Notes: generated by a model from the sequence alone, not told the origin. Counted from the stretch's first letter, positions 17,565 to 26,745 are shown. The stretch is DNA of 64,000 nt from DATKPA01 sp051955985 (GCA_051955985.1 JBQCGD010000147.1:1-64000), one strand, 5' to 3'. A program made the numbers and translations.

Positions 17565-17603
17565 GGAAGCGCTTCCGACGAGATCGGCGTGATCTGTTAT
17601 ACT
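17565..17603 (+). promoter_or_regulatory. Extended -10 promoter with adjacent 12-bp palindrome
   Basis: TGTTATACT (17595-17603) is an extended -10 element upstream of the kinase gene. A weak TTCCGA lies at 17573. The perfect palindrome GGAAGCGCTTCC at 17565-17576 overlaps the -35 zone. Its symmetry around a CG/GC centre resembles LacI-family operators, but no such regulator is encoded in the window. Confidence 0.5.
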
Positions 17604-17660
17604 CATGCCCCCGTCGTGCAAAATTCGTGGGAAGTTCCCTTGCGATGCGAGGTTTTCTGG

Positions 17661-19886
17661 ATGCCCGTCCGTCGTCGACCTGTGACTGTGCTGCTGTTGC
17701 TGCTCGCGTTTCTTAGTTGCACAGCGCTGGCGACATTGGCGCAGGAGATGCACGATCACATGCACATGGCGGCGGGGGCGGCGACGCAGAGCGGATCCGT
17801 GTGGGGGTCGGGCGGAGGGCTGCTGGAGACGTACACACCGCGGCGGGTGTGCATGAACTATGAGCCGGACGTGATCTGGCTGAGCTTGATTTCGGATGCA
17901 TTGATCGCATTGTCGTATTTTTCAATTCCGGTGGCGCTGGTCTATTTCGTGCAGAAGCGGAAGGACCTGGCGTACAACTGGGTGTTCGTGGCGTTTGCGG
18001 TCTTCATCCTTGCTTGCGGCACCACGCATGTTTTCAACGTGATTGCGATCTGGCAGCCTTACTACCGGCTGGATGCGTGGATCAAGGCGCTGACGGCGCT
18101 GGCGTCGGTGGGGACGGCGGTTGCGGTGTGGCCGCTGATTCCGAAGGCGCTGTTGATCCCGAGTGCGACGGAACTTTCGACGGCGAACGCGGAATTGCAG
18201 CGGATGAAGGAGGGCCTGGAGATCCGGGTGCAGGAGCGCACGACCGACCTGGAACTCGCCAATGCGGCGCTGCGCGAAGAGATCGGGGCGCGGCGGACGG
18301 CGGAGATCGCACAGGCGCGGCTGGCGGCGATCGTGGAGTCGTCGAGCGATGCGATCATCGGGATCACCCTGGAGGGGAAGATCACGGACTGGAACATCGG
18401 CGCCCAGGTGATGTTCGGTTTTTCGGCGGAAGAGATCATCGGGCAGTCGATCCTGACGCTTGTGCCACCGGAACGGCACGCGGAAGAGACGGAGATTCTG
18501 CAGAAGATTGCGTCGCGGCAGCGGGTGGAACCGTATGAAACGATGCGCCTGAAGAAGGGAGGCACGCCGCTGCACGTGTCGCTGACGGCGTCGCCAATCA
18601 TGGAGCCGGACGGGAAGATCGTCGGCGCTTCCAAGATTGCGCGGGACATCACGGAGAAGAAGAAGAACGAGGCGGAGCGGGAGCACCTGCTGGCGGCGGA
18701 GCGGGCGGCGCGTGCAGATGCGGAGGCGGCGAGCCGGGTGAAGGACGAATTCGTGGCGACGCTTTCGCACGAGTTGCGGACCCCGCTGAACGCGGTGGTG
18801 GGGTGGACGAGCATTCTGCGGAACCCGAAGACGACGATGGAGGAGATTCGGGAGGGGCTGGAAGTGATCGACCGGAACACGCGGGTGCAGTCACAATTGA
18901 TCGAGGACCTGCTCGATATGTCGCGGATTCTTTCCGGGAAACTGCGGCTGGACGTGCGGCGGGTGAAACTGCCGGAGGTGATGTACGCGGCGATCGAAAC
19001 GGCGCAACCGGCGGCCGAGGCGAAGGGGATACGGATTCAGCGGGTGATCGATCCGCTGGCGCCGGAGGTGAGCGGGGATCCGAACCGGCTGCAGCAGGTG
19101 GTGTGGAACCTGCTGTCGAACGCGGTAAAATTCACGCCCAAGGGGGGGACGGTGCAAGTGCAATTGCTGCGGGTGAACTCGCACGTGGAGATCGTGGTGT
19201 CGGACACGGGGATGGGGATCGATCCCGCCTTTTTGCCGCACGTGTTTGAGCGGTTCCGCCAGGGAGATTCCTCGACGACGCGGCTGCACGGAGGGCTGGG
19301 GCTGGGGCTGGCGATTGTGCGGCACCTGGTGGAACTGCACGGCGGGACGGTGTGGGCGAAGAGCGCGGGGGAGGGCAAGGGGGCGACGTTCTATGTGACG
19401 TTGCCGGTGCCGGTGAGCCATGATGACCGGCGGGCGGAAGAGGTGGTGCATCCGGTGGCGGAAGCCGCGAAGGCGACGAACGATCGCGAGCCGCCGATGT
19501 TGACCGGGTTGAATATCCTTGTTTTGGATGACGAGCCGGATGCGCGGGGGCTGATGAAGCGCTTGTTGGAGGAGCGCGGAGCGGTGGTGCGGACAGCGGC
19601 TTCGGCGCGGGAAGCGCGGGAAGAATTGCGCCGGGAGCGGCCGTCGATCGTCATTTCCGACATCGGCATGCCGGAGGAGGACGGGTACGCGTTCATCCGG
19701 TCCCTGCGTGGGCAGGAGCCCGCGGCGGGGGGTGATATTCCGGCGATTGCGCTGACGGCTTTTGCCCGGGCGGAGGACCGGCGGCGGGCGCTGGCGGCGG
19801 GGTTCCAGATGCACGTGGCGAAGCCGGTGGATCCGGTGGAGTTGATCACGGTGGTGGCGTCGGTTTCGCGGATTGCGTTGAAATAG
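17661..19886 (+). CDS. Ethylene-receptor-like hybrid histidine kinase (ETR-type sensor, PAS, HisKA, HATPase, REC)
   Basis: A 741-residue hybrid kinase. A signal peptide or extra span (~8-28) and a His-rich stretch (HDHMHM) precede three membrane spans (~72-160) matching the plant ETR1 ethylene-binding domain: SDALIALSYFSIP, YFVQKRK and LACGTTHVFN. Asp79, Cys119 and His123 have exactly the spacing of ETR1 Asp25, Cys65 and His69, where Cys and His bind the copper cofactor. Then come a coiled coil, a PAS/PAC domain (~220-340), HisKA with His370 (SHELRTPL), HATPase (NLLSNAVKFTPKGG, GGLGLGLAIV) and a receiver with Asp667 (ISDIGMP). Start ATG 17661 has GAGG nine bases upstream. Ligand could be ethylene or another small signal; light-responsive relatives exist in cyanobacteria. 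Confidence 0.9.
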   Translation: MPVRRRPVTVLLLLLAFLSCTALATLAQEMHDHMHMAAGAATQSGSVWGSGGGLLETYTPRRVCMNYEPDVIWLSLISDALIALSYFSIPVALVYFVQKRKDLAYNWVFVAFAVFILACGTTHVFNVIAIWQPYYRLDAWIKALTALASVGTAVAVWPLIPKALLIPSATELSTANAELQRMKEGLEIRVQERTTDLELANAALREEIGARRTAEIAQARLAAIVESSSDAIIGITLEGKITDWNIGAQVMFGFSAEEIIGQSILTLVPPERHAEETEILQKIASRQRVEPYETMRLKKGGTPLHVSLTASPIMEPDGKIVGASKIARDITEKKKNEAEREHLLAAERAARADAEAASRVKDEFVATLSHELRTPLNAVVGWTSILRNPKTTMEEIREGLEVIDRNTRVQSQLIEDLLDMSRILSGKLRLDVRRVKLPEVMYAAIETAQPAAEAKGIRIQRVIDPLAPEVSGDPNRLQQVVWNLLSNAVKFTPKGGTVQVQLLRVNSHVEIVVSDTGMGIDPAFLPHVFERFRQGDSSTTRLHGGLGLGLAIVRHLVELHGGTVWAKSAGEGKGATFYVTLPVPVSHDDRRAEEVVHPVAEAAKATNDREPPMLTGLNILVLDDEPDARGLMKRLLEERGAVVRTAASAREAREELRRERPSIVISDIGMPEEDGYAFIRSLRGQEPAAGGDIPAIALTAFARAEDRRRALAAGFQMHVAKPVDPVELITVVASVSRIALK

Positions 19887-19981
19887 GGGGGTGAACGGGG
19901 GGGGGGCATCGTGTTTGGGGATTGCGCTTCCCCGGGGGCGATGTCGCGTGATACAAAAGATGCCTGAAGGGAGGTGCTGCA

Positions 19982-20374
19982 ATGATGTGTCCGAAATGCC
20001 AGGCGACGATGTATCACATGCCGATCGAAGGGCATGAAGTGGAGCGGTGTCCACGGTGCGAGGGGCTGTGGTTTGACTTGCGGGAGCATGAACATTTACG
20101 GGAGATTCCGCACGTGTCGGAGTCGATTGATTGTGCGCCGGCGGAGAAGGGGAAGGAATACAACGAGATTCGGAAGTACCCGTGCCCGTCGTGCGGCGGG
20201 GCGATGGTGGCGATGGCGGTACCGGAGCAGCCGCACATTCAGATTGAACAGTGCGCGGTATGCGGCGGGGCATTTTTCGATGCGGGGGAGTTCACGGATT
20301 ATCAGAACTTTTCGCTGGCGGAGCGGATCAAGCTGTTTTTCTCGACGTTCACCCAGAAGCGGCGGAGGGCTTGA
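19982..20374 (+). CDS. Zinc-ribbon protein with two TFIIB-type fingers
   Basis: A 130-residue soluble protein with two CxxC...CxxC ribbons: CPKC...CPRC near residues 3-26 and CPSC...CAVC near 67-90, each followed by a G-x-W/F-F-D signature typical of the zf-TFIIB (Pfam) domain. A hydrophobic and basic C-terminus (KLFFSTFTQKRRRA) follows. GGGAGGTG precedes the ATG pair at 19982/19985. Its role is unknown; such proteins probably bind nucleic acid or protein. It lies upstream of the LysM/metzincin cassette on the same strand, with ~90 bases between. Confidence 0.8.
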   Translation: MMCPKCQATMYHMPIEGHEVERCPRCEGLWFDLREHEHLREIPHVSESIDCAPAEKGKEYNEIRKYPCPSCGGAMVAMAVPEQPHIQIEQCAVCGGAFFDAGEFTDYQNFSLAERIKLFFSTFTQKRRRA

Positions 20375-20462
20375 GACGCGGAGATGCAAAGATGCGTGGT
20401 TGGGGGGAATTTGTCGCGTTATGATGGGTGGCCATCAGCAGGAATAGAGCGGGCGAGAAGCT

Positions 20463-21182
20463 ATGCCGGAAGAATACACAGTTGGTGCCGGGGAGTCGGT
20501 GCTGTCGATCGCGGCGGCGCGCGGGCTGCCCTGGAAGAAAGTGTGGAATGACGGGAGCAACAGCGCGCTGAAGCAGAAGCGGGAAGATCCGGACATCCTG
20601 ATGGCGTTCGACAAGTTGAGCCTGCCGGACCTGGAGATAAAGGAGGAGTCTCGGGCGACGGAGGCGCAGCACCGCTTTGAAAAGAAGGCGGATCGTGCCA
20701 AGTGCGTGATCGTGCTGCGGCGGGTCTCGACGAAGAAGGGGTTTGTGGAGAACGCGACCGCCGATTTGTGGAATTACCAGGACTCGGACCCTGCGCCGCC
20801 GGAGGACGAGGCCGCGGCGAACGTTCCGTATCATTTTTACGCCGATGGCGTGCTGGTGGCGCAGGGGAGCACGGACGGAAGCGGGAAGCTGACGGTGAAG
20901 CTGTCGCCGACGGCGCAGGACGGGCGGTTGATCCTGAACCGGGGGACGAAGCAGGAAACGGTGATGGACCTGGGGTTCCGCGAGATGGATCCGCTCAAGG
21001 AGGTGCCGGGGGTGTGCAAGCGGTTGTACAACCTGGGATTTCCGTGCCCGACGGATGCGACGGAAGTGACGGTCGAAGTGCAGATGGCGATCCAGGCCTT
21101 TCAGCAGAAATACAAACTGACGGTCAACGGGAAAGCGGACGACGCGACGCGGAACAAGCTGAAGGAAGTCTACGGCGGGTGA
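20463..21182 (+). CDS. LysM-like/peptidoglycan-binding-domain protein without signal peptide
   Basis: A 239-residue protein. Residues ~4-60 are LysM-like (YTVGAGESVLSIAAARGLPW, then WND, DPDIL, LPDLEI), the form seen in proteins encoded near phage-tail-like and type VI loci. A middle domain (~95-165) has an Ig/carboxypeptidase-regulatory look (PYHFYADGVLVAQGSTDGSGKL). Residues ~170-239 are a PG_binding_1 domain (VCKRLYNLGFP, VQMAIQAFQQKY, NGKADDATRNKL). There is no N-terminal signal peptide or span, so classical export is not indicated. It is the first gene of a tight three-gene cassette, with the metzincin gene 24 bases downstream. Confidence 0.75.
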   Translation: MPEEYTVGAGESVLSIAAARGLPWKKVWNDGSNSALKQKREDPDILMAFDKLSLPDLEIKEESRATEAQHRFEKKADRAKCVIVLRRVSTKKGFVENATADLWNYQDSDPAPPEDEAAANVPYHFYADGVLVAQGSTDGSGKLTVKLSPTAQDGRLILNRGTKQETVMDLGFREMDPLKEVPGVCKRLYNLGFPCPTDATEVTVEVQMAIQAFQQKYKLTVNGKADDATRNKLKEVYGG

Positions 21183-21206
21183 TGCTGCCGGCAAGCAGGG
21201 AAGACG

Positions 21207-23240
21207 ATGGCTGCGACGAAAATACGCATCAAGCTGTTCGGCGTGGAGGCGATGGACGGGGTGGTTTTTCCCAGCCCGGAGGACTGGTCGTTTGAAATGA
21301 CGATCAAGCGGGCGTCGGACAACAGCACAAAGACGCCTGGCGACCAGACGGCGACGTTCGAGTTCAAGAAAGACAACACCTACAACGACGTGGGGTGGGA
21401 CCAGTTTTACGAGCTCACCGGGGCGGACACGACGTTCGACATCACAATCAAGGGGAAATCGTCGCTGGCGTCGCGGCAGGACCTGGGAATGGTGAAGGTG
21501 ACGATTCGCTGCCCGATCCTTCATCCGTACAACCTGAGCATGCCGTCGAGCAAGAATTTGTTTGTGGCGGGGGTGGGGGTGTTCATCACATCGCAGACGG
21601 ATTCCTGGAGCAGCGGGATCACGACGATCGTGCAGAATTCGGAGTCGCAGACGTACAACACGATTCTGGACCAGATGCAGGCGATGGCGGTGCATATTTG
21701 CCCGGTGATTCCGGTGCCGTTTGCGACGGGGATTCCGCCGCTGCCGCGCGGGGTACAGCATCTCGCGTCATGGGTGCCGGACGGTGATATGACGGTGAAG
21801 CCGGGGACGACCGCCCTCAATGCGCTGGTGAATCCGGCGGTGATACCGGTGCTGGATCCGACGGATGCGGATTTTGCGAACCAGGTGGCACGGATTCACG
21901 TGACGCAGATCTGGCCGAAGGACCTGGATACGGACCAGTTCATCTGGCGGGCGGCGACTTCGAACGTGAAGTTCTGGAGCGGCGGGGCGGAGATGAGCGA
22001 GGTGAAAGGGGGCGTGGAAGTGCGGGCATACGGGAAGCTTTCGGGCGATGCCGACGAAATGGGGGAGGTGACGCTGCATTGGAACGGGGAGGGGACGCCG
22101 AAACTGGCGACGTTCCGGGCGTGGGTGGGGAAGCCGAAATTTGTGTGGACGCGGGCGAACATATTCAAAGGGTCGCCGCCGACGGCGGGGCCGGCCGGGC
22201 CGGATCCGACGGTGACGGCGGACAAGATTGCAGCGCAGCTGGATTTGAACAACGTGATTCTGTGGCAGGTGGGGATCCGGATGGTGATGGACAAGGACGA
22301 GACGCCGTACGGCAACACGGAGTTTCTGCAGCGGGGCGTTTTCCGGGTGACGGTTCCTTCGAAGTTCATTGTGAATGCGGTGAATTCTGCGAACATGCTC
22401 GCGCCGCTGGTGAACGCGCGGCCAGGCGTGTTCAACGTGGCGTACATTTACACGGTCGCGGGAATGCCGACACTCAATGGGATGGCGACGGACCGGCTGA
22501 TGTCCGACCCGGAGGGGACGGCAGACCTGGACGGAAGCCCGAGCACGTCGTGGATCCGGCCGACGGGGGTGTTCCCGGATGATGACGGCGCGAAGGTGAC
22601 GATGAAGCAGATGGGGCCGTCGACGGCGCGGACGATCAAGGCGGCGGGGTGGTACGCGGATGGGGCGTTCGAGAAATTGTGCGCGTGCATCATGACGGAG
22701 CAGGGGGCCAACTTTCAGGGAAGTTTGACGCTGGCGCATGAACTGGGGCATGTGCTGGGGCTGCATCATCGCGGGAGCGGCGGCGGTGAACAGGTGTCGT
22801 CTTATGATGGGGTGAATCACCTCTCCGGGCCGCTGAAGGGGCGGGGGCATCCGTGGAATGAGAATTTGCTGTCCTACGGGCCGAACACGCGACGGCAGGA
22901 TTTGGACATCCTGCAGGCAAAGGTGATGCGGACGAGCAAACTGCTGCGAAGCGATGCGCCGCCGCCGGCGCCGAAGCCGGTGCCCGCGGCGAACCTGCCG
23001 ACGGAGAACGACAAGAAACTTCTGCAGTCGTATCTGTGCGGGAAGCTGAAGGGGTTGAAGCATGGGCCGTACGATATCGGCGCAACGGGGCCAAACGGTG
23101 ACGGCGTGGATGGTGTCATCGGGCCCAAGACGAAGGCGGCGATCAAGCAGTTCCAGACGGATCACGGCGGGTTGGCGGTGGATGGCATTTACGGGCCGAA
23201 GACGCGGGCGGCGTTCGACAACGAGCTGAACGGGAAGTGA
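21207..23240 (+). CDS. Metzincin metalloprotease with C-terminal peptidoglycan-binding domain
   Basis: A 677-residue protein with the full metzincin zinc motif HELGHVLGLHH (residues 511-521, Glu512 catalytic) followed by a region that could hold the Met-turn. The C-terminal ~75 residues are a PG_binding_1 domain with the GVDGVIGPKT and VDGIYGPKTRAAF repeats. The N-terminal ~500 residues are beta-rich and unassigned. No signal peptide is visible (MAATKIRIKLFGVE). The product likely cleaves proteins at a cell wall, or docks onto one. Co-occurrence with the LysM/PGBD protein and the lack of a Sec signal suggest delivery by a non-classical route such as a contractile injection device; this is inference, since no tail genes are in the window. 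Confidence 0.8.
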   Translation: MAATKIRIKLFGVEAMDGVVFPSPEDWSFEMTIKRASDNSTKTPGDQTATFEFKKDNTYNDVGWDQFYELTGADTTFDITIKGKSSLASRQDLGMVKVTIRCPILHPYNLSMPSSKNLFVAGVGVFITSQTDSWSSGITTIVQNSESQTYNTILDQMQAMAVHICPVIPVPFATGIPPLPRGVQHLASWVPDGDMTVKPGTTALNALVNPAVIPVLDPTDADFANQVARIHVTQIWPKDLDTDQFIWRAATSNVKFWSGGAEMSEVKGGVEVRAYGKLSGDADEMGEVTLHWNGEGTPKLATFRAWVGKPKFVWTRANIFKGSPPTAGPAGPDPTVTADKIAAQLDLNNVILWQVGIRMVMDKDETPYGNTEFLQRGVFRVTVPSKFIVNAVNSANMLAPLVNARPGVFNVAYIYTVAGMPTLNGMATDRLMSDPEGTADLDGSPSTSWIRPTGVFPDDDGAKVTMKQMGPSTARTIKAAGWYADGAFEKLCACIMTEQGANFQGSLTLAHELGHVLGLHHRGSGGGEQVSSYDGVNHLSGPLKGRGHPWNENLLSYGPNTRRQDLDILQAKVMRTSKLLRSDAPPPAPKPVPAANLPTENDKKLLQSYLCGKLKGLKHGPYDIGATGPNGDGVDGVIGPKTKAAIKQFQTDHGGLAVDGIYGPKTRAAFDNELNGK

Positions 23241-23276
23241 TTTCAACGCGGCGAAGGCCGCGAGAGAAGAGCAGCC

Positions 23277-24083
23277 ATGCAGGAAGAGCAAAGAAAAACA
23301 CTGCTGACGTCGAAGGTGGCGACGGAGGTGAAACGCGCGGCGGTGGCCGTGGCGAAGAGCGACTCGGCCGAGGACCTCGGAACGCTGGGCGACCTGCTGG
23401 CGAAGGGGGAGTTTTTGAATCGGCTCGACAGTGCGGAGGAGTACAAGGGCCCATACACGAACCTGCGAGTGGGCCAGGTTGTGAACACGCTGGCGGAGAA
23501 TCGGAAGCCGGCGGCGGAGAAGGTGCTGATTTCGCTGATTGATGCCGGGGAGTACCAGGCGAATTTCCAGCGGATCCAGATCTTGATCCATGCGCTGGCC
23601 TCGATCCGCCCCTCGCCGCAGACGGTGATCATTTACTGGGACAAGATGAGCGCGGCGGGGAGCCTCGTGACGTTTGATGTGATCGAGGCCCTGGTGGAAA
23701 ATGAAAGCCCGCCGGCGATGGGGCTTTTTGAGAAGAAGCTGGCGGACCCGAAGCAGGAGGCCGAGGACAAGGCGGCGTGGATGCGGCAACTGGTGCTGCC
23801 GAAATGCAATGATGAACCGCTGCTGAGCGCGTGCGAGCGGGTGGTGAAGGGGCCCGGCGCGGGGGCGGAGGTGCAGGTGTCCATAGTGGAGGGGCTGTTT
23901 GATTACAGGCCGGACGAGTGGTACCGCGGGTGTTCGCCGGTGAAGCCGCCGGTGCGGGTACTGGCGAGCCGGCCGGCGAAGGACACGATGATTCGAATCG
24001 GGGAGTACGCGTTGTCGAGCCTGAAGCTGCCGGCGGAGTTGCGGGTAAAGGTGGAGGCGGCGTTGCGGGAGGCGCGGAAATGA
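23277..24083 (+). CDS. HEAT-like helical protein, third gene of the metzincin cassette
   Basis: A 268-residue soluble, helix-rich protein. Segments of about 35 residues (for example LGTLGDLLAKGEFLN, VLISLIDAGEYQ, FDVIEALVEN) suggest degenerate HEAT/ARM repeats. No signal peptide and no catalytic motif are visible. It lies 36 bases after the metzincin gene on the same strand. It could be an immunity or chaperone-like partner of the protease, but nothing in the sequence proves this. It ends ~65 bases before tRNA-Cys. Confidence 0.6.
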   Translation: MQEEQRKTLLTSKVATEVKRAAVAVAKSDSAEDLGTLGDLLAKGEFLNRLDSAEEYKGPYTNLRVGQVVNTLAENRKPAAEKVLISLIDAGEYQANFQRIQILIHALASIRPSPQTVIIYWDKMSAAGSLVTFDVIEALVENESPPAMGLFEKKLADPKQEAEDKAAWMRQLVLPKCNDEPLLSACERVVKGPGAGAEVQVSIVEGLFDYRPDEWYRGCSPVKPPVRVLASRPAKDTMIRIGEYALSSLKLPAELRVKVEAALREARK

Positions 24084-24108
24084 TCGGGCGGGAATGACGC
24101 GCGCGTGG

Positions 24109-24138
24109 TTGTTCTTTGGGCGGAGTTTCGGCTAGAAT
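24109..24138 (+). promoter_or_regulatory. Promoter of tRNA-Cys
   Basis: TTGTTC (24109-24114) and TAGAAT (24133-24138) with an 18-bp spacer, ending 10 bases before the tRNA 5' end. Confidence 0.6.
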
Positions 24139-24148
24139 CCCATGTCTC

Positions 24149-24222
24149 GGCCGGATGCCAGAGTGGACCAATGGGGCGGATTGCAAATCCGTTTGTCGCG
24201 GGTTCGAATCCCGCTCCGGCCT
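24149..24222 (+). tRNA. trnC: tRNA-Cys (anticodon GCA)
   Basis: A 74-base cloverleaf. The acceptor stem is GGCCGGA/TCCGGCC. The anticodon loop TTGCAAA carries GCA at 24183-24185. The T arm is GCGGG-TTCGAAT-CCCGC. The discriminator is T and no CCA is encoded. The layout GCGGATTGCAAATCCG is characteristic of bacterial tRNA-Cys. Confidence 0.96.
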
Positions 24223-24259
24223 GTATCCCCGTTTGTCGCCATCGGCGGAGTCTTCCGCT

Positions 24260-25546
24260 TTGAGTGCTCCCTCGTTTCCCGTCTCACCCGCCCTGCGGCG
24301 CGTCATTGTCCAACAAGATGGCGCACGGCTTCATTACGCCATTCCGCTGGCGCTGCAGCGTGCCGGGATGCTACACAGGATGTACACGGGTTGGTACGCA
24401 CGGCCGGGGTCTCTTGAGAGACTGGTAAGCAAGCTCGTGGCTTTCAAGAACCCGAAGCGCGGCCGGAAGATGCTCGACCGCTACTGCCGCGAACTCGACC
24501 CGGCGAATGTCACGTCGTTTCCCAGCCTCATACGGTACGAACGGGCGAACGGGAAAGGCTTTCCCTCGATGTTCGAATTCTTTGCGTGGCTGTCAAAGCT
24601 CTACGCGGAACGAATCCTGCGGCAGGGCTGGGACGGCGCGGATACGCTCTTCGGATTCGTCCGGAACATCCACCCGGATCTCTGCCGCGCCGCCAAAAAC
24701 GACGGGCTGCTGACGATCGGGGACCAGATAATCGCGCCTTATGTCATCGAAGAAGCGGAGGAGCGGATCCAGCGGGAACGGTTTCCCGGGTGGACGGCGC
24801 ATCCCGCGCTGGATACGAAGGAATCGTTCGCGGCGTACGAGTGGGAAACGTGGAAGTATCTGGACCACATCACGTGCGCGTCGGCGTATGTCCGCGAGGG
24901 GCTACTCGCGCAGGGCATCGACGCCGAGCGGATCACAGTGATACCCTATCCGCTCGATCTCTCGGAATTCCCGATCCATGACCGCAGCGGGCGCACCGGG
25001 GTTGTCACGGTGGGTTTTGTGGGGGCGGTGGGATTGCGGAAAGGGGCTCCGTACTTTGCGGAGGTTGCGCGGCGGCTCGCGGGCAAATCGATCAGGTTCA
25101 TGATGATCGGTCCGCTCCATCTTTCCGCGATGGGGCTGGCCGAGATCAAACCGCACGTGGACGTTCCCGGCCCCGTGCCGCGTTCGCGGGTTCTCGAGCA
25201 ACTCCGTTCGTTCGACATTCTGCTGTTTCCATCGACATGTGAAGGGAGTGCCGGCTCGGTAATGGAGGCGATGGCCACCGGGCTGCCGGTAGTGACGACG
25301 CCGAATTCCGGATCGCTGGTCGAGCCCGGCGTGAGCGGGTTTCTCGCCGGGTACGACGAGATTGACCGCATGGCGGAAGCGATCGAGACCCTGGCGACGA
25401 ATGCGGAAAAGCGCCGGCAGATGGGCCTTGCTGCGCGCGCGGCGGTTGAGCGTTGCACCATTGACGCCTATAGCCGGGACTGGACCTCGCTTATGCAATC
25501 GCTTTCGCCGGTGCACGGACCTGTGAAGGGGCAGGATCTTCGATGA
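24260..25546 (+). CDS. GT4-family glycosyltransferase
   Basis: A 428-residue glycosyltransferase with a GT-B fold. The C-terminal half has the donor-site features of Glycos_transf_1 (VGFVGAVGLRKGAPYF, then FPSTCEGSAGSVMEAMATGLPVV with the E-x7-E type motif). The frame is open upstream through the tRNA, so that part cannot be protein. TTG 24260 has GGAG nine bases upstream and gives MSAPSFPVSP. It is the first of three consecutive plus-strand genes for a surface polysaccharide or glycolipid, overlapping the next by ATGA. Donor and acceptor are unknown. Confidence 0.85.
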   Translation: MSAPSFPVSPALRRVIVQQDGARLHYAIPLALQRAGMLHRMYTGWYARPGSLERLVSKLVAFKNPKRGRKMLDRYCRELDPANVTSFPSLIRYERANGKGFPSMFEFFAWLSKLYAERILRQGWDGADTLFGFVRNIHPDLCRAAKNDGLLTIGDQIIAPYVIEEAEERIQRERFPGWTAHPALDTKESFAAYEWETWKYLDHITCASAYVREGLLAQGIDAERITVIPYPLDLSEFPIHDRSGRTGVVTVGFVGAVGLRKGAPYFAEVARRLAGKSIRFMMIGPLHLSAMGLAEIKPHVDVPGPVPRSRVLEQLRSFDILLFPSTCEGSAGSVMEAMATGLPVVTTPNSGSLVEPGVSGFLAGYDEIDRMAEAIETLATNAEKRRQMGLAARAAVERCTIDAYSRDWTSLMQSLSPVHGPVKGQDLR

Positions 25547-26733
25547 CTGCTGACACGACATCGCGCAAGCCTCGCATTCTCTGGCTGCACACTCAGCCGG
25601 AGCACTATCACAATTGCATGATGGATGATCTGGCGCGTGGCGGTGCATACGAATACATTGCGGCGTTTTCACACAAAGGGAGGGGGTGGTACACGGAAGT
25701 GCCGACGCCGCAGGTCGCGCGGACGGTGTTTCTGGAGCCGCGGTCGGGCTTTGAAAAGGGGGCCCCGCCGTTCCGAGGGAAGTTTCACAAGGACTGGCGT
25801 GCGGATCTTTATCCGCTTGATTTCGATGTGGCGATTGTGGCGGGTTACGGAAGCCAGACGCACCGCGAGGTGATCCGGGACTGTCGATCGCGCGGAATTC
25901 CGGTGGCGATGTTCAGCGATTCGAACCTGCGGAGCCAGCGGGGGCGGACGGTGAAAGCGCGGATGAAACGGGCGTTGAAGCGTCGAATGCTGCGGTGGCT
26001 AATTGCGGACGTCGATGTTTTGCTGACCGCGAACCGCTTGGGCGTGGCGTACTGGCGCTACTATGGGGCGGCTGCGTCCAAAATCGTGCGGTGCCCCTAT
26101 TATGCCGATTACGCCCGGGTGGAGATTGCCCGGCAGACGGAGCGGGCATCAGCGCTGGAGCGATTGAAGCTGCCTGCCGACACGCGCTTTCTGTTCAGCG
26201 CGGCGCGTCTGGTTCCGGCGAAGGGACTGGATCTGGCGATCCGCGCGTTTCGCGAATTGGGCCTCGCATTGCGCGGCTGGCATTACGTGGTCGCCGGGGT
26301 GGGTCCGCTGGAGGCGGAATTGAAAGCGCAGGCGGGCGAGCTGCTCGGGAAAAACATTCATTTCATCGGCTTTCAGCAGCCCAGCGACAACCTCGCGATG
26401 ATGGCCCATGCGGACCTGTTTTTGTTTCCCTCGGTGTACGAGCCACACGGGATTGTTGTGCAGGAGTCGATGGCAGCGGGAACGCCGGTGCTCTCGAGTG
26501 ACGCCAGCGGTGCGGCCTATGACCTCGTACAAAGAGGGATCAGCGGCGAGTTGTTTACCAGCGGCGATTCCGGGAAGCTGGCGCAGAAGCTCGCGGCACT
26601 TGTGAACGATCCCCGGCGGCTGGACGCGATGCGGCTTGAGGCGCGGCGCGATTTTGAGCGGTGGTTCGCGGCGACATCACCAATCCGCATTATCCACGAG
26701 ACCGCGACACGCATGTTGAAAACGAAGTCGTGA
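25543..26733 (+). CDS. GT4-family glycosyltransferase
   Basis: A 396-residue GT-B glycosyltransferase. Donor-binding motifs lie in the C-terminal half (FSAARLVPAKGLDLAI, then FPSVYEPHGIVVQESMAAGTPVL). The ATG overlaps the previous stop (ATGA), implying translational coupling. Base composition is more balanced than in the 7-24 kb genes. It probably acts in the same glycan pathway as its neighbours. Confidence 0.88.
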   Translation: MTADTTSRKPRILWLHTQPEHYHNCMMDDLARGGAYEYIAAFSHKGRGWYTEVPTPQVARTVFLEPRSGFEKGAPPFRGKFHKDWRADLYPLDFDVAIVAGYGSQTHREVIRDCRSRGIPVAMFSDSNLRSQRGRTVKARMKRALKRRMLRWLIADVDVLLTANRLGVAYWRYYGAAASKIVRCPYYADYARVEIARQTERASALERLKLPADTRFLFSAARLVPAKGLDLAIRAFRELGLALRGWHYVVAGVGPLEAELKAQAGELLGKNIHFIGFQQPSDNLAMMAHADLFLFPSVYEPHGIVVQESMAAGTPVLSSDASGAAYDLVQRGISGELFTSGDSGKLAQKLAALVNDPRRLDAMRLEARRDFERWFAATSPIRIIHETATRMLKTKS

Positions 26734-26745
26734 CATGAAGGCTAC

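Noticed and set aside
24116..24259. Upstream start of the first GT4 gene
   Set aside because: The extension would be translated through tRNA-Cys; TTG 24260 has a proper Shine-Dalgarno after the tRNA.
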